Part shown: one piece after another, positions 36,390 through 48,054 of the stretch | Position numbering within the stretch: position 1 is the stretch's first letter | Layout of the letters: every line of letters begins with the position of its first letter | Assembly: GCA_025716855.1 (NCBI GenBank) | Contig: JAIXMQ010000031.1 | Coordinates: forward strand, 62,001 to 126,000 | Source: Pilaira anomala | Lineage: Eukaryota > Mucoromycota > Mucoromycetes > Mucorales > Mucoraceae | Direction of reading: 5' to 3' | Length of the DNA: 64,000 nt | Program-made: the position numbers and the translations under genes | Notes under the pieces: generated by a model | What the model was told of the DNA's origin: nothing | What the model saw: the letters and a program-made list of their open reading frames with translations, nothing else | The model's database searches: none

Positions 36390-36870
36390 ATGGACCAACT
36401 CAAAGTCGCCAGTCAAAAGTTTATTTCAGGATATAAGAAGGATACACCTGCTTCCTTAAAGTTGATTGATGTTTACCTTGTTTATATTCTCATCACGGGC
36501 ATTCTTCAATTTGTATACATGGTATTAGCAGGTACATTTCCTTATAATGCTTTCCTTGGTGGTTTCATCTCTACTGTAGGTAGTTTTGTTCTTGCTTGTA
36601 AGTTTATATAAATTCTTTTCACATAAAAAAAAAAAAGCTGATAACTGATATTTTTTGATTTTAGCCAATTTACGTATCCAAACCAATTTAGAAAATAAAG
36701 ATGAATTTAAAACGATATCACCAGAAAGGTTATATATAAACAATAGAGAAAGAATTGAATGATGTTTTATTAACATGTGTTTTTTTTTTCTTTTTAAATA
36801 TAGAGCATTTGCTGATTTTGTAGTTTGTAATATTCTTCTTCATCTCTTTTGTATCAACTTTTTGGGTTAA
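36390..36870 (+). CDS. OST2: Oligosaccharyltransferase subunit OST2/DAD1
   Basis: Small integral subunit of the endoplasmic-reticulum oligosaccharyltransferase, needed for N-glycosylation. Exons 36390-36597, 36665-36728 and 36804-36870 give 112 residues, the family length. The N-terminal helix is cytosolic ([17 protein letters not shown]); three membrane segments follow, with [39 protein letters not shown] and [20 protein letters not shown]. LRIQxN and SPERAFADF are the conserved DAD1 signatures. The second intron appears to use an atypical donor GTTATA, accepted because it alone restores the SPERAFADF reading. Confidence 0.96.
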
Positions 36871-36918
36871 AGCATTATTTCGATATGATAAAAAAAGAAA
36901 AAAGATAGATATTGAAAT

Positions 36919-36957
<39 letters not shown>

Positions 36958-37213
36958 TTATATGTGCAAATACTCTTTCTACTTTTTTTTTTATTATTAT
37001 TATTAAAAGATGTTGTTTAACTGTGAAAATGTAAAGCACATCTACACGGATTTGATCAAGTCTATTGTAGACCTTTTTACAAAAAAAAAACAGACAGTCA
37101 TTTCCACTATGAACGATTAAAATTGAAGTCACTGTTATTTTTTCCTTTTTTTTTTTTTCTTTCTTTCTTCTTTACCCTTTTTTTTTTTTTTTTTTTTTCT
37201 TTTTTTGTTTATA

Positions 37214-37390
37214 ATGTCTGATAACAACGAAGTTGACGCTCTCTTTGAAGACGACCCAGGATCTTTGGAAGAAGTATTTGACGAAGACGACGCAGAAGAT
37301 CTTAAACTTGACGATGTAGATACAAAAGTTTGGTTAGTTAAAGTAAATATAACAACGTAATCTTTTTTTTTTTTTTTTTTTTTTTAATCT

Positions 37391-37421
<31 letters not shown>

Positions 37422-38397
37422 CTCACTCGCTCACACCAACTTCAATAGGTCCCTTCTTTTCTTGCAAAGAAATGGAAAGATATTGACGAAGATAACTTAA
37501 ACTTGGGAACTGTACGAATTTATAACAGGTTAGTAAAGTATATATATATAAAAAAAATAACAATTCAATTCGATTAAAAACTATATAAATAGACCTCCAC
37601 CAGGAAGATCAAGTGCTGTATGTTGTTTGGATTGATATTAACCTAAATTCGATGTAAATACTAACAAATGATAAAAATAGATTTCACTCATATTACCTGA
37701 AGAACCAGGATCTACTATTCCAAGAGAATACAATATATCTATTTTACCAGGTGAAGTGCAAAATAAATTTGTGTTTTCAGAGGATCAAAATGGAGGAAAA
37801 GCCATTAGTGGAACAGTTCATCATGAATGTGCAGCAACACCTACTGAATTTCGATCTTATAGAAATATTATGAGAAAGCGTGTGTTGGATGCAGGAACAC
37901 CTCAAAGATCAGTACAAGTATTAGGACAAAACAATCAACCTGTATTTGTACCTGGTGCAAGTAGTAGTATGCCTAATACTAGTTTCTCAGACTTTGTTGT
38001 AAGTGGTTTTCCCATTTTCAAAGAAGAAATGTAAATTTATTTAACCCCACTTTTTTTATAGACTACCAAGAAACGTAAAGTTGATAAAGAAAAGGCAACT
38101 CGTATGCCACGTAACGAACTTATGGACTTGTTGTTTGCTGCATTTGATAAATTTCCTTACTGGTCATTTAAGGGTATTGTCGAACATACAAATCAACCTA
38201 ATCAATACTTGAAAGAAGTCTTGGCTGAAATTTGTATTTTGAATAAGAGAGGTCCTTATGCAGGTAATTATCAGCTCAAACCTGAATATAAACAACGATT
38301 ATCTGCTGCAGAAAGACAAAATGCTGTCAACAAATTACCTGAAGACGCTTCTTCAAGTGAAGATGAAGAAGAAGATATGGAAGAAGTACGCTTCTAA
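37214..38397 (+). CDS. TFG2: Transcription factor IIF beta subunit (RAP30)
   Basis: Partner of TFIIF-alpha that escorts RNA polymerase II to promoters. Exons 37214-37342, 37449-37528, 37593-37617, 37681-37998 and 38062-38397 encode 295 residues. The acidic N-terminus leads into the dimerisation barrel (VWLVKVPSFLAKKWKDI, NLGTVRIYN, ISLILPEE). The central HHECAATP matches the conserved RAP30 strand. The C-terminal winged helix covers PRNELMDLLFAAFDKFPYWS to the acidic tail. KKRKVDKEK just before the winged helix is a strong nuclear-localisation type motif. The third exon is 25 nt long. Its start is 343 bp after the OST2 stop, on the same strand. Confidence 0.95.
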
Positions 38398-38547
38398 ACT
38401 GAGTTTTTTTAAACATTTTTTTTTTCGCGTTTTTTTTTTTTTTTTTTTCTTTGACATACATTATAATTTTTCTTTTTCTTTTTCTTTTTTTTTTTTTTTT
38501 TTCTTTTTTTTACCTTTCATTATATTAAAAAAAAAAAAAAGAAGCAA

Positions 38548-40169
38548 ATGAACATACAATCACTTTTGTTGGGTCATTTTCCTTTAAAACAACCATTTTA
38601 TTTATATCGAATTAAGGACACGAATATTCTTTTATTTAAGTTAACACAAGTGTGTTCCTTTTTTGATTTACCATTGACTCAAATATTAGAACGACCATCT
38701 GAACACGTTTACCGAGATAAAGAAAATCAAGCTTATTTGAAAACAACAGGTTTAGCACCTTTAGCTATAAAGTATAACAAGTTTTTGTTAGCAGAACTTT
38801 GTAAATTGAAAGTAAATGACTATGCAGCAAACTTGGCAGATTCGATCTTGTCGAATATACCTGGCTTAGAACGTAACCAACAAAAACTTGACTCAAGAGA
38901 ATATGAAGCAACAGATATTGAACTTTTAGAAGTAACAAGTCCTATGATTCAGTTAAAAGATAATACTTTGACTCATGACCCAATGTCTATTGATACAATG
39001 TTAACTCACGGCGCTGGTAGCCAAAAGACAACAAGAAGACTCAGCAGGTATTATTATTATTATTATTAATTTTCTATTATTAGTCATTAATTTATTTATT
39101 ATTTAGATCAATTGAAGAGCCACAACAATCTTTTAATAAGAAACAAAAATTGAATATATTACCTAAACCTGTTCATACCGTAAGCTCACAACAAGTAGTA
39201 CCACCTAAATTACTTTCTACTACTACAAAAGGATTTAATAATCAATCTGGTAAAAACACAAGAAATTTAACTATTTTTACACCATCTTATCCTGGTACTT
39301 CTGTTGCTGCTGCTGCTGCTGCTGGTAGTACTAATGATACTTTAAATGGTATTCGATCAGCACCTTTAAATTCAAATTTTCGTCTACAACAAGTACAATC
39401 AAAATCTCAACAACCTCATCCATTATCTCAAACTACTTTACGTAGTCCAGCTAGTTCTAGTACAACCACTGAATTTGCTATTCCACCTATTGTACCATCT
39501 CAACAACAACCGCCTCATACTGCCCATCCTAGTAGTATTCATCATCGACATTATACACCGAGTTCACCTCAATACCCATCTTCTGCTTATGGACATAGTT
39601 TCCCAGTGACTTCAGGTAGGGTAATTATGGAACCTAGAACACCTACGACAAGTAGTACGAGTAGTCATAACAACAACAATCATAGTTTACAAAGACAACA
39701 ATTTATGCAACCTTTTGAACATTTATTTGAAACGATTGATACGACACGAACATTAAAATCTACATTAGATGATCAAATCCGTAGATCATCTACATTAATG
39801 CAAACTTTACAAGCTTCATCTACTACAATTGAAGGATTGGTTAGAAATCAAATAAAAGAGATGCAAAAGGAAAGTTTAATTCGATTAGAAGATAAGTTGG
39901 ACCAATTATTCAAGAGAATTACTATTTTGGAATCGAGAGCAAATATTGTTGGTGAGGATGAAACGCAACAACAACAACAACAACAGCAGCAGCAGCAACA
40001 AACAACCGCTGTACTAAATCAACAACAACAACAACAACAACAACAACCAATTATAAATCCACCAACGATTGTTAGATCTCAAAATGATATCGGACCAAAT
40101 GAATACCATGATATGTTGAATACTTTAAGAGAACGTTTAGATAAACTAGAAAGACAACTTGAATCATAA
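38548..40169 (+). CDS. Uncharacterised protein with Gln/Ser-rich middle and C-terminal coiled coil
   Basis: Two exons (38548-39047, 39107-40169) give 520 residues. The first 110 residues look like an ordered domain (LLLGHFPLKQPFYLYRIKDT, TQVCSFFDLPLTQILERPSE, LAPLAIKYNKFLLAELCKLK); they might bind a partner or DNA, but I cannot match them to a named fold. The middle is low-complexity with an Ala run, Ser/Thr/Gln/Pro stretches and a QQ-rich segment. About residues 360-440 and the last 30 (YHDMLNTLRERLDKLERQL) have heptad spacing typical of coiled coils. It starts 150 bp after the TFIIF-beta stop. Confidence 0.7.
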
Positions 40170-40259
40170 CATGGGGGCGGAGGGGATTTTTTCTCCATTT
40201 TTTTTTTTTTATTCATGCAATTCATCGGAGAGACGTTTTTTGCCTAGTGTGAGAGAAAC

Positions 40260-40293
<34 letters not shown>

Positions 40294-40375
40294 TTCACAC
40301 ATACCTCTTTTTTTTTTTTTTTTTTTTTTCTTCTTTTTTTTTTTTCTCTTAATTATTATTATTAAAAAAAATAAA

Positions 40376-40736
40376 ATGAGTACTCATAAATATCATGTAA
40401 CAATTGAGGATTGTGTTGATGAAGATGATTTACAAAATAGTAATGGATTTACTGAAATCGATTTGAATAATGTAAATAATAATAATCAAACTTCCAGTTC
40501 AGAAGAACATATGGATAGTAAGAGACTAGCTTGGGTACGTGTGTGTGTAAAATCAAATTTTAGGTATATGTCTTATTAGTCTTATTCAAATCCATGCATG
40601 CATGTAGGAAAATACCGATGCTTTGGAAGAACAGGCTCGTGCTGAAAAGATTCAAAATCAATGTCTCGCTAAAGCAAATGCTATTGAAACCGCTCGTATC
40701 GTGCAAGAAGCTCAACAACAATCTTCTGGACTTTAA
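40376..40736 (+). CDS. Small acidic protein, function unknown
   Basis: Two exons (40376-40534 and 40608-40736) encode 95 residues. The N-terminal half is acidic and Asn-rich (IEDCVDEDDLQNSNG). The second exon forms one likely amphipathic helix, ENTDALEEQARAEKIQNQ then AKANAIETARIVQEAQQQ. The intron has a clean GTACGT donor and TGTAG acceptor. No family recognised; conservation of the helix should be tested. Confidence 0.6.
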
Positions 40737-43123
40737 ACACTTTTTTTTGTTTTAATAAAACGCGTATTTTTGTAGCATAATAATTATCTTGTTGATTTAA
40801 AAAAAAATGCTTTAGTTATATATATATATATATACTTTGTAGATACATACTACATGCGCGTTATTTTTTTTTTTTTTAAAAAAAAAAATGATCAAGTGAG
40901 TACACACGTCCCATGCTGTATTTAATTGAAGGGATTAATTGACATTAAAAAAAAAATGCTTATTTGAACAATAAAAACTCCCCTTGCTCATTGGATCAAT
41001 CTCTATATAGGGAAAAAAAAAATAACCTTAACTATTGTACTGTCATTTGTTTATTATATATATAAAAAAAAAAACCTTATTGTATAAATAAACGGAGAGA
41101 AACGTATAAGTATAAGGTTAAAACTAATTTTTTTGCACTAGTTTATCAAGTGACACCATCAAGCGCACAGATTATTTTTTTTTCTCTCTGTTGCAATCAA
41201 AAAATTGTACATTAACTTTTCATAATAGCACACATTTTGTTATATTATGAGTGCCCTCAAATGGTATCATTAAACGAAAACTGGTACCATTTTTTTTTTC
41301 CTGACCCAGGGATAATATGCATTTTACTTTATTTGTTACACTCTCCTTTTCTTTAAATAACTCCTATACACACACTTTTTTTTTTTTTTTATACATTCAC
41401 ATAAAACCGTGGCTCCTAAGCTAAGAAATGTAACTGTGGTTTATAAACTGATGTATTCTCCTTGATATACATATATTTCATAAAATACATTTTTTTTTTT
41501 TTTTTTTTTTTTACTCAGAGTAGTGGTAATGTGAAAACTCGTTCCTAACTTTTTTCCATGAATATTCTCTTTCTCTTTCAAAGACGCTCAAAGGAAAAAA
41601 AAAATTAATTGGAGTCTTAATACAGCCAATGTATTCATCCGTTAAGTTATATAATATCCGTTATTCCGATTTGTTTTTATATAGATTTTATTTGTTTGTT
41701 TTAAAAAAAAAAAAACGATAAAAGAAAATTAGAATTGATGTGCGCTTTGCGTCTCACTCAACATTACTGTACACTTTAACTTGAGCTATTATCTCTACCC
41801 GCTCTCCCTCTTTTTTATATATATATTAAAACCAGAGTCTGTATATTATATAATCTTCAACAAATTACATTAACTTTTATGAGAAAATTCAAATCACCAA
41901 TAAAAAAAAAACTTAATGTATATCCCCCATCTAGTTCTCCTTTTCGATATATGTCAATTAAATAAATACAAAAACTGTATCTCTCTCTCTCTCTCTCCCC
42001 CCCCCCCATCTCAGTTTTATTTCCAAGTAAATATCTATTATTAAATCTATATACTTCTCGGTAATTCGAGCAGTAAAAGTAAAGCAGATATATAGGGGGG
42101 GAAATCATTAGAAGGAGTTGTATAAAGAGGGAGAAAAGACGTGCTTTTTTTTAAACAAAACTGTTTTTCTCGGCGGTCAATTATTTCTAGACACTGAGTA
42201 ACTCCTTCTCACTCCCTCCCCTCCCCCCAAGGGGTGGCGGAAGAATGGTTTCAAAACTCGTAATTTCGGTTATACATACATTGTTTTTGCATATATACAA
42301 CGTTTTGTTTTAATATCGTATCCATCGCACGGATATTTAAAATTTTACAGCACTTCTATTTTTAAATCATCATAGTAAAGATAATTGCAATATATACTTG
42401 TGTCAAGATAATTTCTAAATACAATGCTTCTCCGCTCTCTCTTTCTCTCTCTCTCTCTCTCTGATTCATTTAAAGCTCTAGTTCCTTTGAACGAATAAAA
42501 ATAGAATTATTGTTTGGAAAGAAAGTCAAAAAAAATAAAGCTGTCTCACTCCTTGAAAAAAAAAAAATCAAGTTTTTTTTTTTTTTTTTTTTTTTACCCA
42601 GAAATAAATCTTGTATCGCTAAAAGGGGACATCGGCCTTTACTGCAGAAAAAAAAAGACAGAATTATTATGTATGCAATTTATTCTTTTTTTTTTGTTTT
42701 TTGCATAATCAGTAAAAAAAATCTTGCTCTTTGTTTTAAATATATTATTTTTTTTTTTTTTTTTTTGAAAACGATGGAATTAATTTTGATTTTTTTTTTA
42801 AAAAAAAATTCAAAACGAATAAACGAGCTGAATGCACGTATATAAAATAAAAAATAGACTAAATCAATGATGAGCAAAGGAAAGGGGGAGGAGTGACATG
42901 CATACACTGCTTAATAATTAAAAGAGCAAGAGGAGTTCAAGACAAATAAAATGAAAGGAGGTAATGATTTGTTCTATTGTGAACATAGAAGCAGAAGCAA
43001 TTAGTTCTTTTCAATCAAAAAAAAAATTTTTTGGAGTATATATAGACAGAGTAATTCTCTCTCTTTTTTTTTTTTATCTTTATCAAAAACCAATCACTCA
43101 ATCACCTTCTCTTTAAAAAAAAA
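40737..43123. other. Intergenic region, 2.4 kb, no gene seen
   Basis: Long AT-rich spacer with A/T runs and pyrimidine tracts ((CT)n followed by a C-run near 41979-42007, and (CT)n near 42434-42461). Short open frames exist but are dominated by Phe/Lys codons from homopolymers. No RNA gene could be supported. Confidence 0.6.
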
Positions 43124-43480
43124 ATGAAATTCATCTCTGTTATCGCTCTTGCTGCTTGTGCTGTCCTTGTCTCTGCTGCTCCTCACCACGGTGGTAACAG
43201 TGGTACTTCAATTAATACCAATGATGAAAGTAACCGTGAAGTCAAGATCACAGATAAGAGCAACACTGAAATCACAGACAACAGTAGCACTAGCATTCAA
43301 CACACTGACAACAGCAGCAAGAACATTAAGGGTAATATTCAAAATCAAGAAGAGAACAGAGTCAATAAGGGTCTTCTTGCTGGTATTCTCAGTGGTGATC
43401 TTCTTGCGGGTGGTGTCAATATCCTTAGTAGTACTACCACGAATCAAAACAAGGTTCAAAACGCTCAAAATAACAATTAG
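43124..43480 (+). CDS. Small secreted Asn/Ser/Thr-rich protein
   Basis: Intronless, 118 residues. It begins with a clear signal peptide (MKFISVIALAACAVLVSAAP, cleavage likely after SAA or SAAP). The mature part is hydrophilic with repeated D/N-S-x units (SNTEITDNSSTSIQHTDNSS) giving two NSS sequons, then a short hydrophobic Gly/Leu-rich patch (GLLAGILSGDLLAGGVNIL) before an Asn/Gln-rich end. Codons are strongly biased to preferred ones, as in highly expressed genes. It has no cysteines in the mature part. Probably a cell-wall or secreted protein; no named family. Confidence 0.8.
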   Translation: MKFISVIALAACAVLVSAAPHHGGNSGTSINTNDESNREVKITDKSNTEITDNSSTSIQHTDNSSKNIKGNIQNQEENRVNKGLLAGILSGDLLAGGVNILSSTTTNQNKVQNAQNNN

Positions 43481-44308
43481 GTTATGATGGTGAACGCCAT
43501 GTATACACACAAACTCTCCTTTTAATGTAAAACAGTTACATTTTTCAAATCTCTCGCTATTTTTTTTTTTTTGTTAGCACAATAGTTCCTTTTTGTAGCA
43601 AATTATTTTAAAATAAATTTTTTCGTTTACCAATATAAATATATTTGTTATTTTTTATTTTTTAATTTTTTTTACACAATTGGCATAAATATGATGCAGC
43701 TATTTTAGTACTGAATTTGAGCCATGGTCATTTTATTGACATAATTAAAAAGTTCATCTTGTATATAGAGAGGAGCTATATAACTCGTTAATGTGTAGTT
43801 TATGAATACACCACATGTGATGATTATTTAAAATTTCGCAATTGTATATATTGGGAGATAAAAAGTTCATTCTGTTTATATATCACAGATCACAAATTGC
43901 ATACATATACCCAGGTATTCTAAAATGTCTTTTTACCCACGTTGACAATCAATAGAGTTTCATAAATCACTTAGTTGAAAAAAAAAAAAAAAAAAAAAGA
44001 TTTACCTCTAATAATTAGTATTCAAGAGAAATTCTCTGCTGAAATCCAACATCAGAGCTTTTTAATATGTATATTATTCTAAGAAAGAGAGATAAAGGAT
44101 GTTGATGGTAATTTCTCTCACCGCCATAGATCTCGATCGTATATGTGTAATTGCTTTAATATATGCAATAGCTTCTTTGTACAACTGTTGACAGTAATGA
44201 CGAACTTTTTCACATGTTTTCAATTTCCTATAAATAAAAATGACAAGCTCACAAAACGCAATTATCCTTTCTCTCTTTTTTTTTTTTTAAAAAAAAAATT
44301 TATTAATT
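43481..44308. other. Intergenic region, no gene seen
   Basis: About 830 bp of AT-rich spacer between the secreted-protein and Cys-rich genes. No reading frame or RNA gene supported. Confidence 0.6.
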
Positions 44309-44650
44309 ATGACTGAATACAGAAACGAAGCATTAGTCAGACAGCTTCAAAGAGAAATTGAAGAAAACGAATGTGGTTTCGCTGATTGTTGTTTGTGCTT
44401 TTTTTGTGGCTTCTTTAGCTTAATTTGCATTATCCCCAGGTACAATGCAAGAAAGCTTGCCCGCGACCGTTTATTGATTGAAATGGGAAAACCCACGAAA
44501 CCTCCACCACAACAACAGACTTTACCCATGTCTAAAATCACATCGATTGAAGGTCAACGTCTTGAAGAGGAGATACAGGAGCTTCGCGTTTTCAATGAGC
44601 AACAACGTCTAGCTGAACTTCAGCAATCTCATTTTCCCTCTTCCTATTAA
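44309..44650 (+). CDS. Small Cys-rich membrane-associated protein, unknown
   Basis: Intronless, 113 residues. A charged N-terminal helix (NEALVRQLQREIEENECG) is followed by a hydrophobic, cysteine-dense segment (FADCCLCFFCGFFSLICII), then the basic stretch PRYNARKLARDRLL and a Gln/Pro-rich tail with a second helix (RLEEEIQELRVFNEQQRL). The Cys-rich segment is short for a spanning helix and looks suited to palmitoylation or hairpin insertion. No family is recognised. The inverted repeat begins about 200 bp downstream. Confidence 0.65.
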   Translation: MTEYRNEALVRQLQREIEENECGFADCCLCFFCGFFSLICIIPRYNARKLARDRLLIEMGKPTKPPPQQQTLPMSKITSIEGQRLEEEIQELRVFNEQQRLAELQQSHFPSSY

Positions 44651-44849
44651 AAAATATTGCTTATTATTACTTTATAAATTCCCATACCTATTTTCATTCA
44701 CTTTACCCGTGTGAATTTGTACACATGTAGTATACTATTTCATTCAGTTAACTTCGTTTTAAATATATGTGCACACTTTTATCTTATGCCTACGTATGTT
44801 CTATATTCTTTTTATCCTCAATAAATGAAATTGAATATATGAGAACCAT

Positions 44850-46215
44850 TGAACATTACCCACTTGGATTTCTTAATATGGGAAATTTCATCACCCACCT
44901 TTTTTTTCCACCAAATCACCAAGTTTTCTTTTTTGTTTAAAAAAAAAAAAAAGAAGCACTCTCGAGACTATTACTGTATTACAGTAGAAAATAATCTACG
45001 CTTTTTTACATGTTTACTGGTCTTGATTAGTTTTTTGTTAAAGAAAGAGGAGATACTTGGACAATTTTTTTGTTACAGTGCAATTTTTTTTTAGCCAATA
45101 AAATCATCTAAAAAAGAGGGAAAAAGTGTATTTTTAGGTAAAAAGTCGGCCATTCCCGACCTTTGGATTTTTTCAAAAATCAGAAATGTGGATATATCTT
45201 TACATTAAAAACGTTTAAAAGCTTAGCTTTCTATAGATTTCTTATGTAAAATTTGACGCTCTTTCTAATGATCTAAATATTATAGCCAAGTAATACCAAA
45301 GATTAATGGCTATTGCGAGAAACTCGAATTACAGTTTTTGTTATGGCAAGTATATTTTTTACATCTAAATATACAAATTCAAAAGTATTTTAAGATGCGC
45401 CTTTAAATTCTGTATCGATTTTATAGTATACATATAGTTAAATAGTTGATACAGAAAGACTTTAATTTGACAAGAAAGAAAATTTTGACCAAATCTCAAC
45501 TTTTTTCCCGATTTTATGCTTAAAAAAACATCTACGTTCACTACAAAACACCCTACACACACCCTTTTTTTAAGCATAAAATCGGGAAAAAAGTTGAGAT
45601 TTGGTCAAAATTTTCTTTCTTGTCAAATTAAAGTCTTTCTGTATCAACTATTTAACTATATGTATACTATAAAATCGATACAGAATTTAAAGGCGCATCT
45701 TAAAATACTTTTGAATTTGTATATTTAGATGTAAAAAATATACTTGCCATAACAAAAACTGTAATTCGAGTTTCTCGCAATAGCCATTAATCTTTGGTAT
45801 TACTTGGCTATAATATTTAAATCATTCGAAAGAGCGTCAAATTCTACATAAGAAATCTATAGAAAGCTAAGCTTTTAAACGTTTTTAATGTAAAGATATA
45901 TCCACATTTCTGATTTTTGAAAAAATCCAAAGGTCGGGAATAGCCGACTTTTACCTAAAAATACACTTTTTCCCTCTTTTTTAGATGATTTTATTGGCTA
46001 ATGTTTTTTTTTGCACTGTAACAAAAAAAAAATTGTTCAAGTATCTCTTTCTTTAACAAAAAAAAACCAATTAAGGCCATTAAACATGTAACAAAGCGTA
46101 GGGGCTTTTCTAATTTAATAATAGTCTTGAAAGAACTCGTTTTTTTTTAAAAAAAAAACTGAGTGGGCGATGGAGTTTCCCGTAACTATTTGGTAATCCA
46201 GGTGAATGATGTTTA
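44850..46215. repeat. Long inverted repeat (palindrome) with 36-nt loop
   Basis: The left arm ends at 45528 and the right arm begins at 45565; the loop is 45529-45564. The inner arms (about 45120-45528 and 45565-45975) are reverse complements with only about five differences in roughly 410 bp. Outward the match continues with many substitutions and indels to about 44850 and 46215, where it fades. Two mirror-image short frames in the arms are a by-product. It could be a foldback/MITE-type element, an inverted duplication or a hairpin RNA locus. No clear target-site duplication was seen. Confidence 0.95.
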
Positions 46216-46720
46216 ATTTTTCCCATTGAATATAGTTATCCAGGCTGTTTACAAATGACTTTATTTATTTATTTATTTTTAAACACCAGAATATGTATGA
46301 AAACAACCGTGTGATTTGTCTGTGTAATTATTGTAAATCTTGGTTGGAATCTATAAAAACGATTAGAGATATGCACCTTCCACCTACCCTTTAATTTATG
46401 TATGCACATAAAAAAGAAAGCTGTAATTGGTCAAGGGCAGGAAACATGAAGCGAAATGAAGAACTTGTATAATCCAAATCATCCTCACTACCACTAATAC
46501 GATATTTGTATCCAGAATCTAGAAAAACAAAATTGTATCCGATCTTTTTTTTTTTCTTGTTTCGGTGTGAGGATAATAAAAATTTTCAAGCTTCAAGGTT
46601 TAATTCTACTCTTTTTGATCAAATTAAAAACAATATTTATATCTCAATTCCTCTATTGTGTTGTCTTTTTTTTTTTTCTTCTTTCTTCTTCTTTTAAATT
46701 TCGTATTTACAAACCCAAAA

Positions 46721-47858
46721 ATGATCAGCCAATTTTTATTAAGCCATGAAGAAATTATTGAAGAGAAATATACTCTAGTGAATGAAATTTTGTCAGCAAC
46801 TAATTACTACGAAGCATTAGGAGTCTCAGATGATTCAACTTGTAATGAAATCAGAAAAGCTTACATCAAAGTAAAAATACATTATATACACCGATCGCAG
46901 TAGTACTCAGATTTAACATTATGCATTTTATAATACATAGAAAAGTCGGATTTGCCACCCGGATAAATTTGTACCACCTTATTCTAAAGCAACCCAAAGC
47001 TTTCAATGTTCGTATACAGGATATTTGTTCTAACAACAAACTTTAACTATATTCTATAGTATTATCCACAGCATATAAGACGCTTGTACAACCATCATCT
47101 AAATATCAATACGATATGACTTACAAGTCCAGTCTAACTTCTTATTACTCACCCACTGAAAATGCCGTGGATATTTTTGAGCAAGTGATTCGTCAGGTAT
47201 ACATGTGTATTTCTTATCTAAAAATATTTACATATCAAACTGATACAATAAATCAATCAATTAGTTATATAGCGAAATGATAGAGGGTGAGTTTCAAACA
47301 TTACGCACTGTTATACGTGAGTTTTAATATTTACAAACAAAACAAAAAATAACATTATGCATATATTATGTATTCTAAATATGTTTTTTTTGTAGATGCT
47401 ATGAACGAAACAAACAAGATATTCTACATTAGTGATGATGTATTGGTAATAGCTGAAGTTGGCTTTTTAAGAATTCGAGATATGGTCCTAAGTTAGTATA
47501 GTAATCATGTGATCCCGTAGTACATTTTTTTAAAAAAAAAAATATTTTCTCAGCCTCACAGAAATACTACCAAAGTATTCAGTTCGAGCTATTGCGGTTA
47601 TACGAGCTCCAAGAAGAAATCAGAAGTTTATCTTACTTTGATGTGTGGCGTCGAATCAAACTATCCATTACTGTTGCCAAAGTGCTTTTTCAAATACCTC
47701 TAAAGATAAATCGTGCTATCCAACGAGAAGACCAATTCGCAGGAAAACATGAAAACGGTGGTTTATTAGGGCCTCAAATAGAGTATGAATTACAAAATGC
47801 TGTTAACATCTTTAAATTAGAAGAATCATATGCGTCAGATTTATATGATACTCTCTAA
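46721..47858 (+). CDS. J-domain (DnaJ-like) protein
   Basis: Predicted 268 residues from exons 46721-46870, 46941-47007, 47060-47196, 47265-47316, 47396-47491 and 47554-47858. The J domain occupies residues 28-95: NYYEALGVSDDSTCNEIRKAY, then KSRICHPDKF with the essential HPD, then SFQLLSTAYKTLVQPSSKYQ. J proteins stimulate Hsp70 ATPase. The rest is helical (IFEQVIRQLYSEMIEGEFQT, IRDMVLTSQKYYQSIQFELL) with no Cys-rich zinc or Gly/Phe region. This resembles type III J proteins of the ER or caspase-like DNAJ-X group only loosely. Exon 2 seems to end at a GTTCGT donor, chosen because it gives the LLSTAYKTL reading. Confidence 0.82.
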
Positions 47859-48054
47859 ATCTATATTTAACGTTATAATGTTCTAAAAGAAAAACAATTT
47901 ATAGGATAAATATAAGTCTAATAAAAGCAACTAAGCCCTATGCCAAAATTATTTAGGTTTTTTTTTTACGGTTACATTTTATCGATCGTATCTTCTTTTT
48001 TCTTTCTTCTTTCTCTCTTCATCTTACTATTTTTTTTTTCAATAATATACCATC

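Noticed and set aside
42510..42907. Overlapping frames rich in Phe and Lys
   Set aside because: Created by A and T runs in intergenic DNA.
45365..45728. Two 70-codon frames of nearly the same sequence on opposite strands
   Set aside because: They are the two arms of the palindrome read outward; the composition is AT-driven and there is no domain, so I treat them as a by-product of the inverted repeat.
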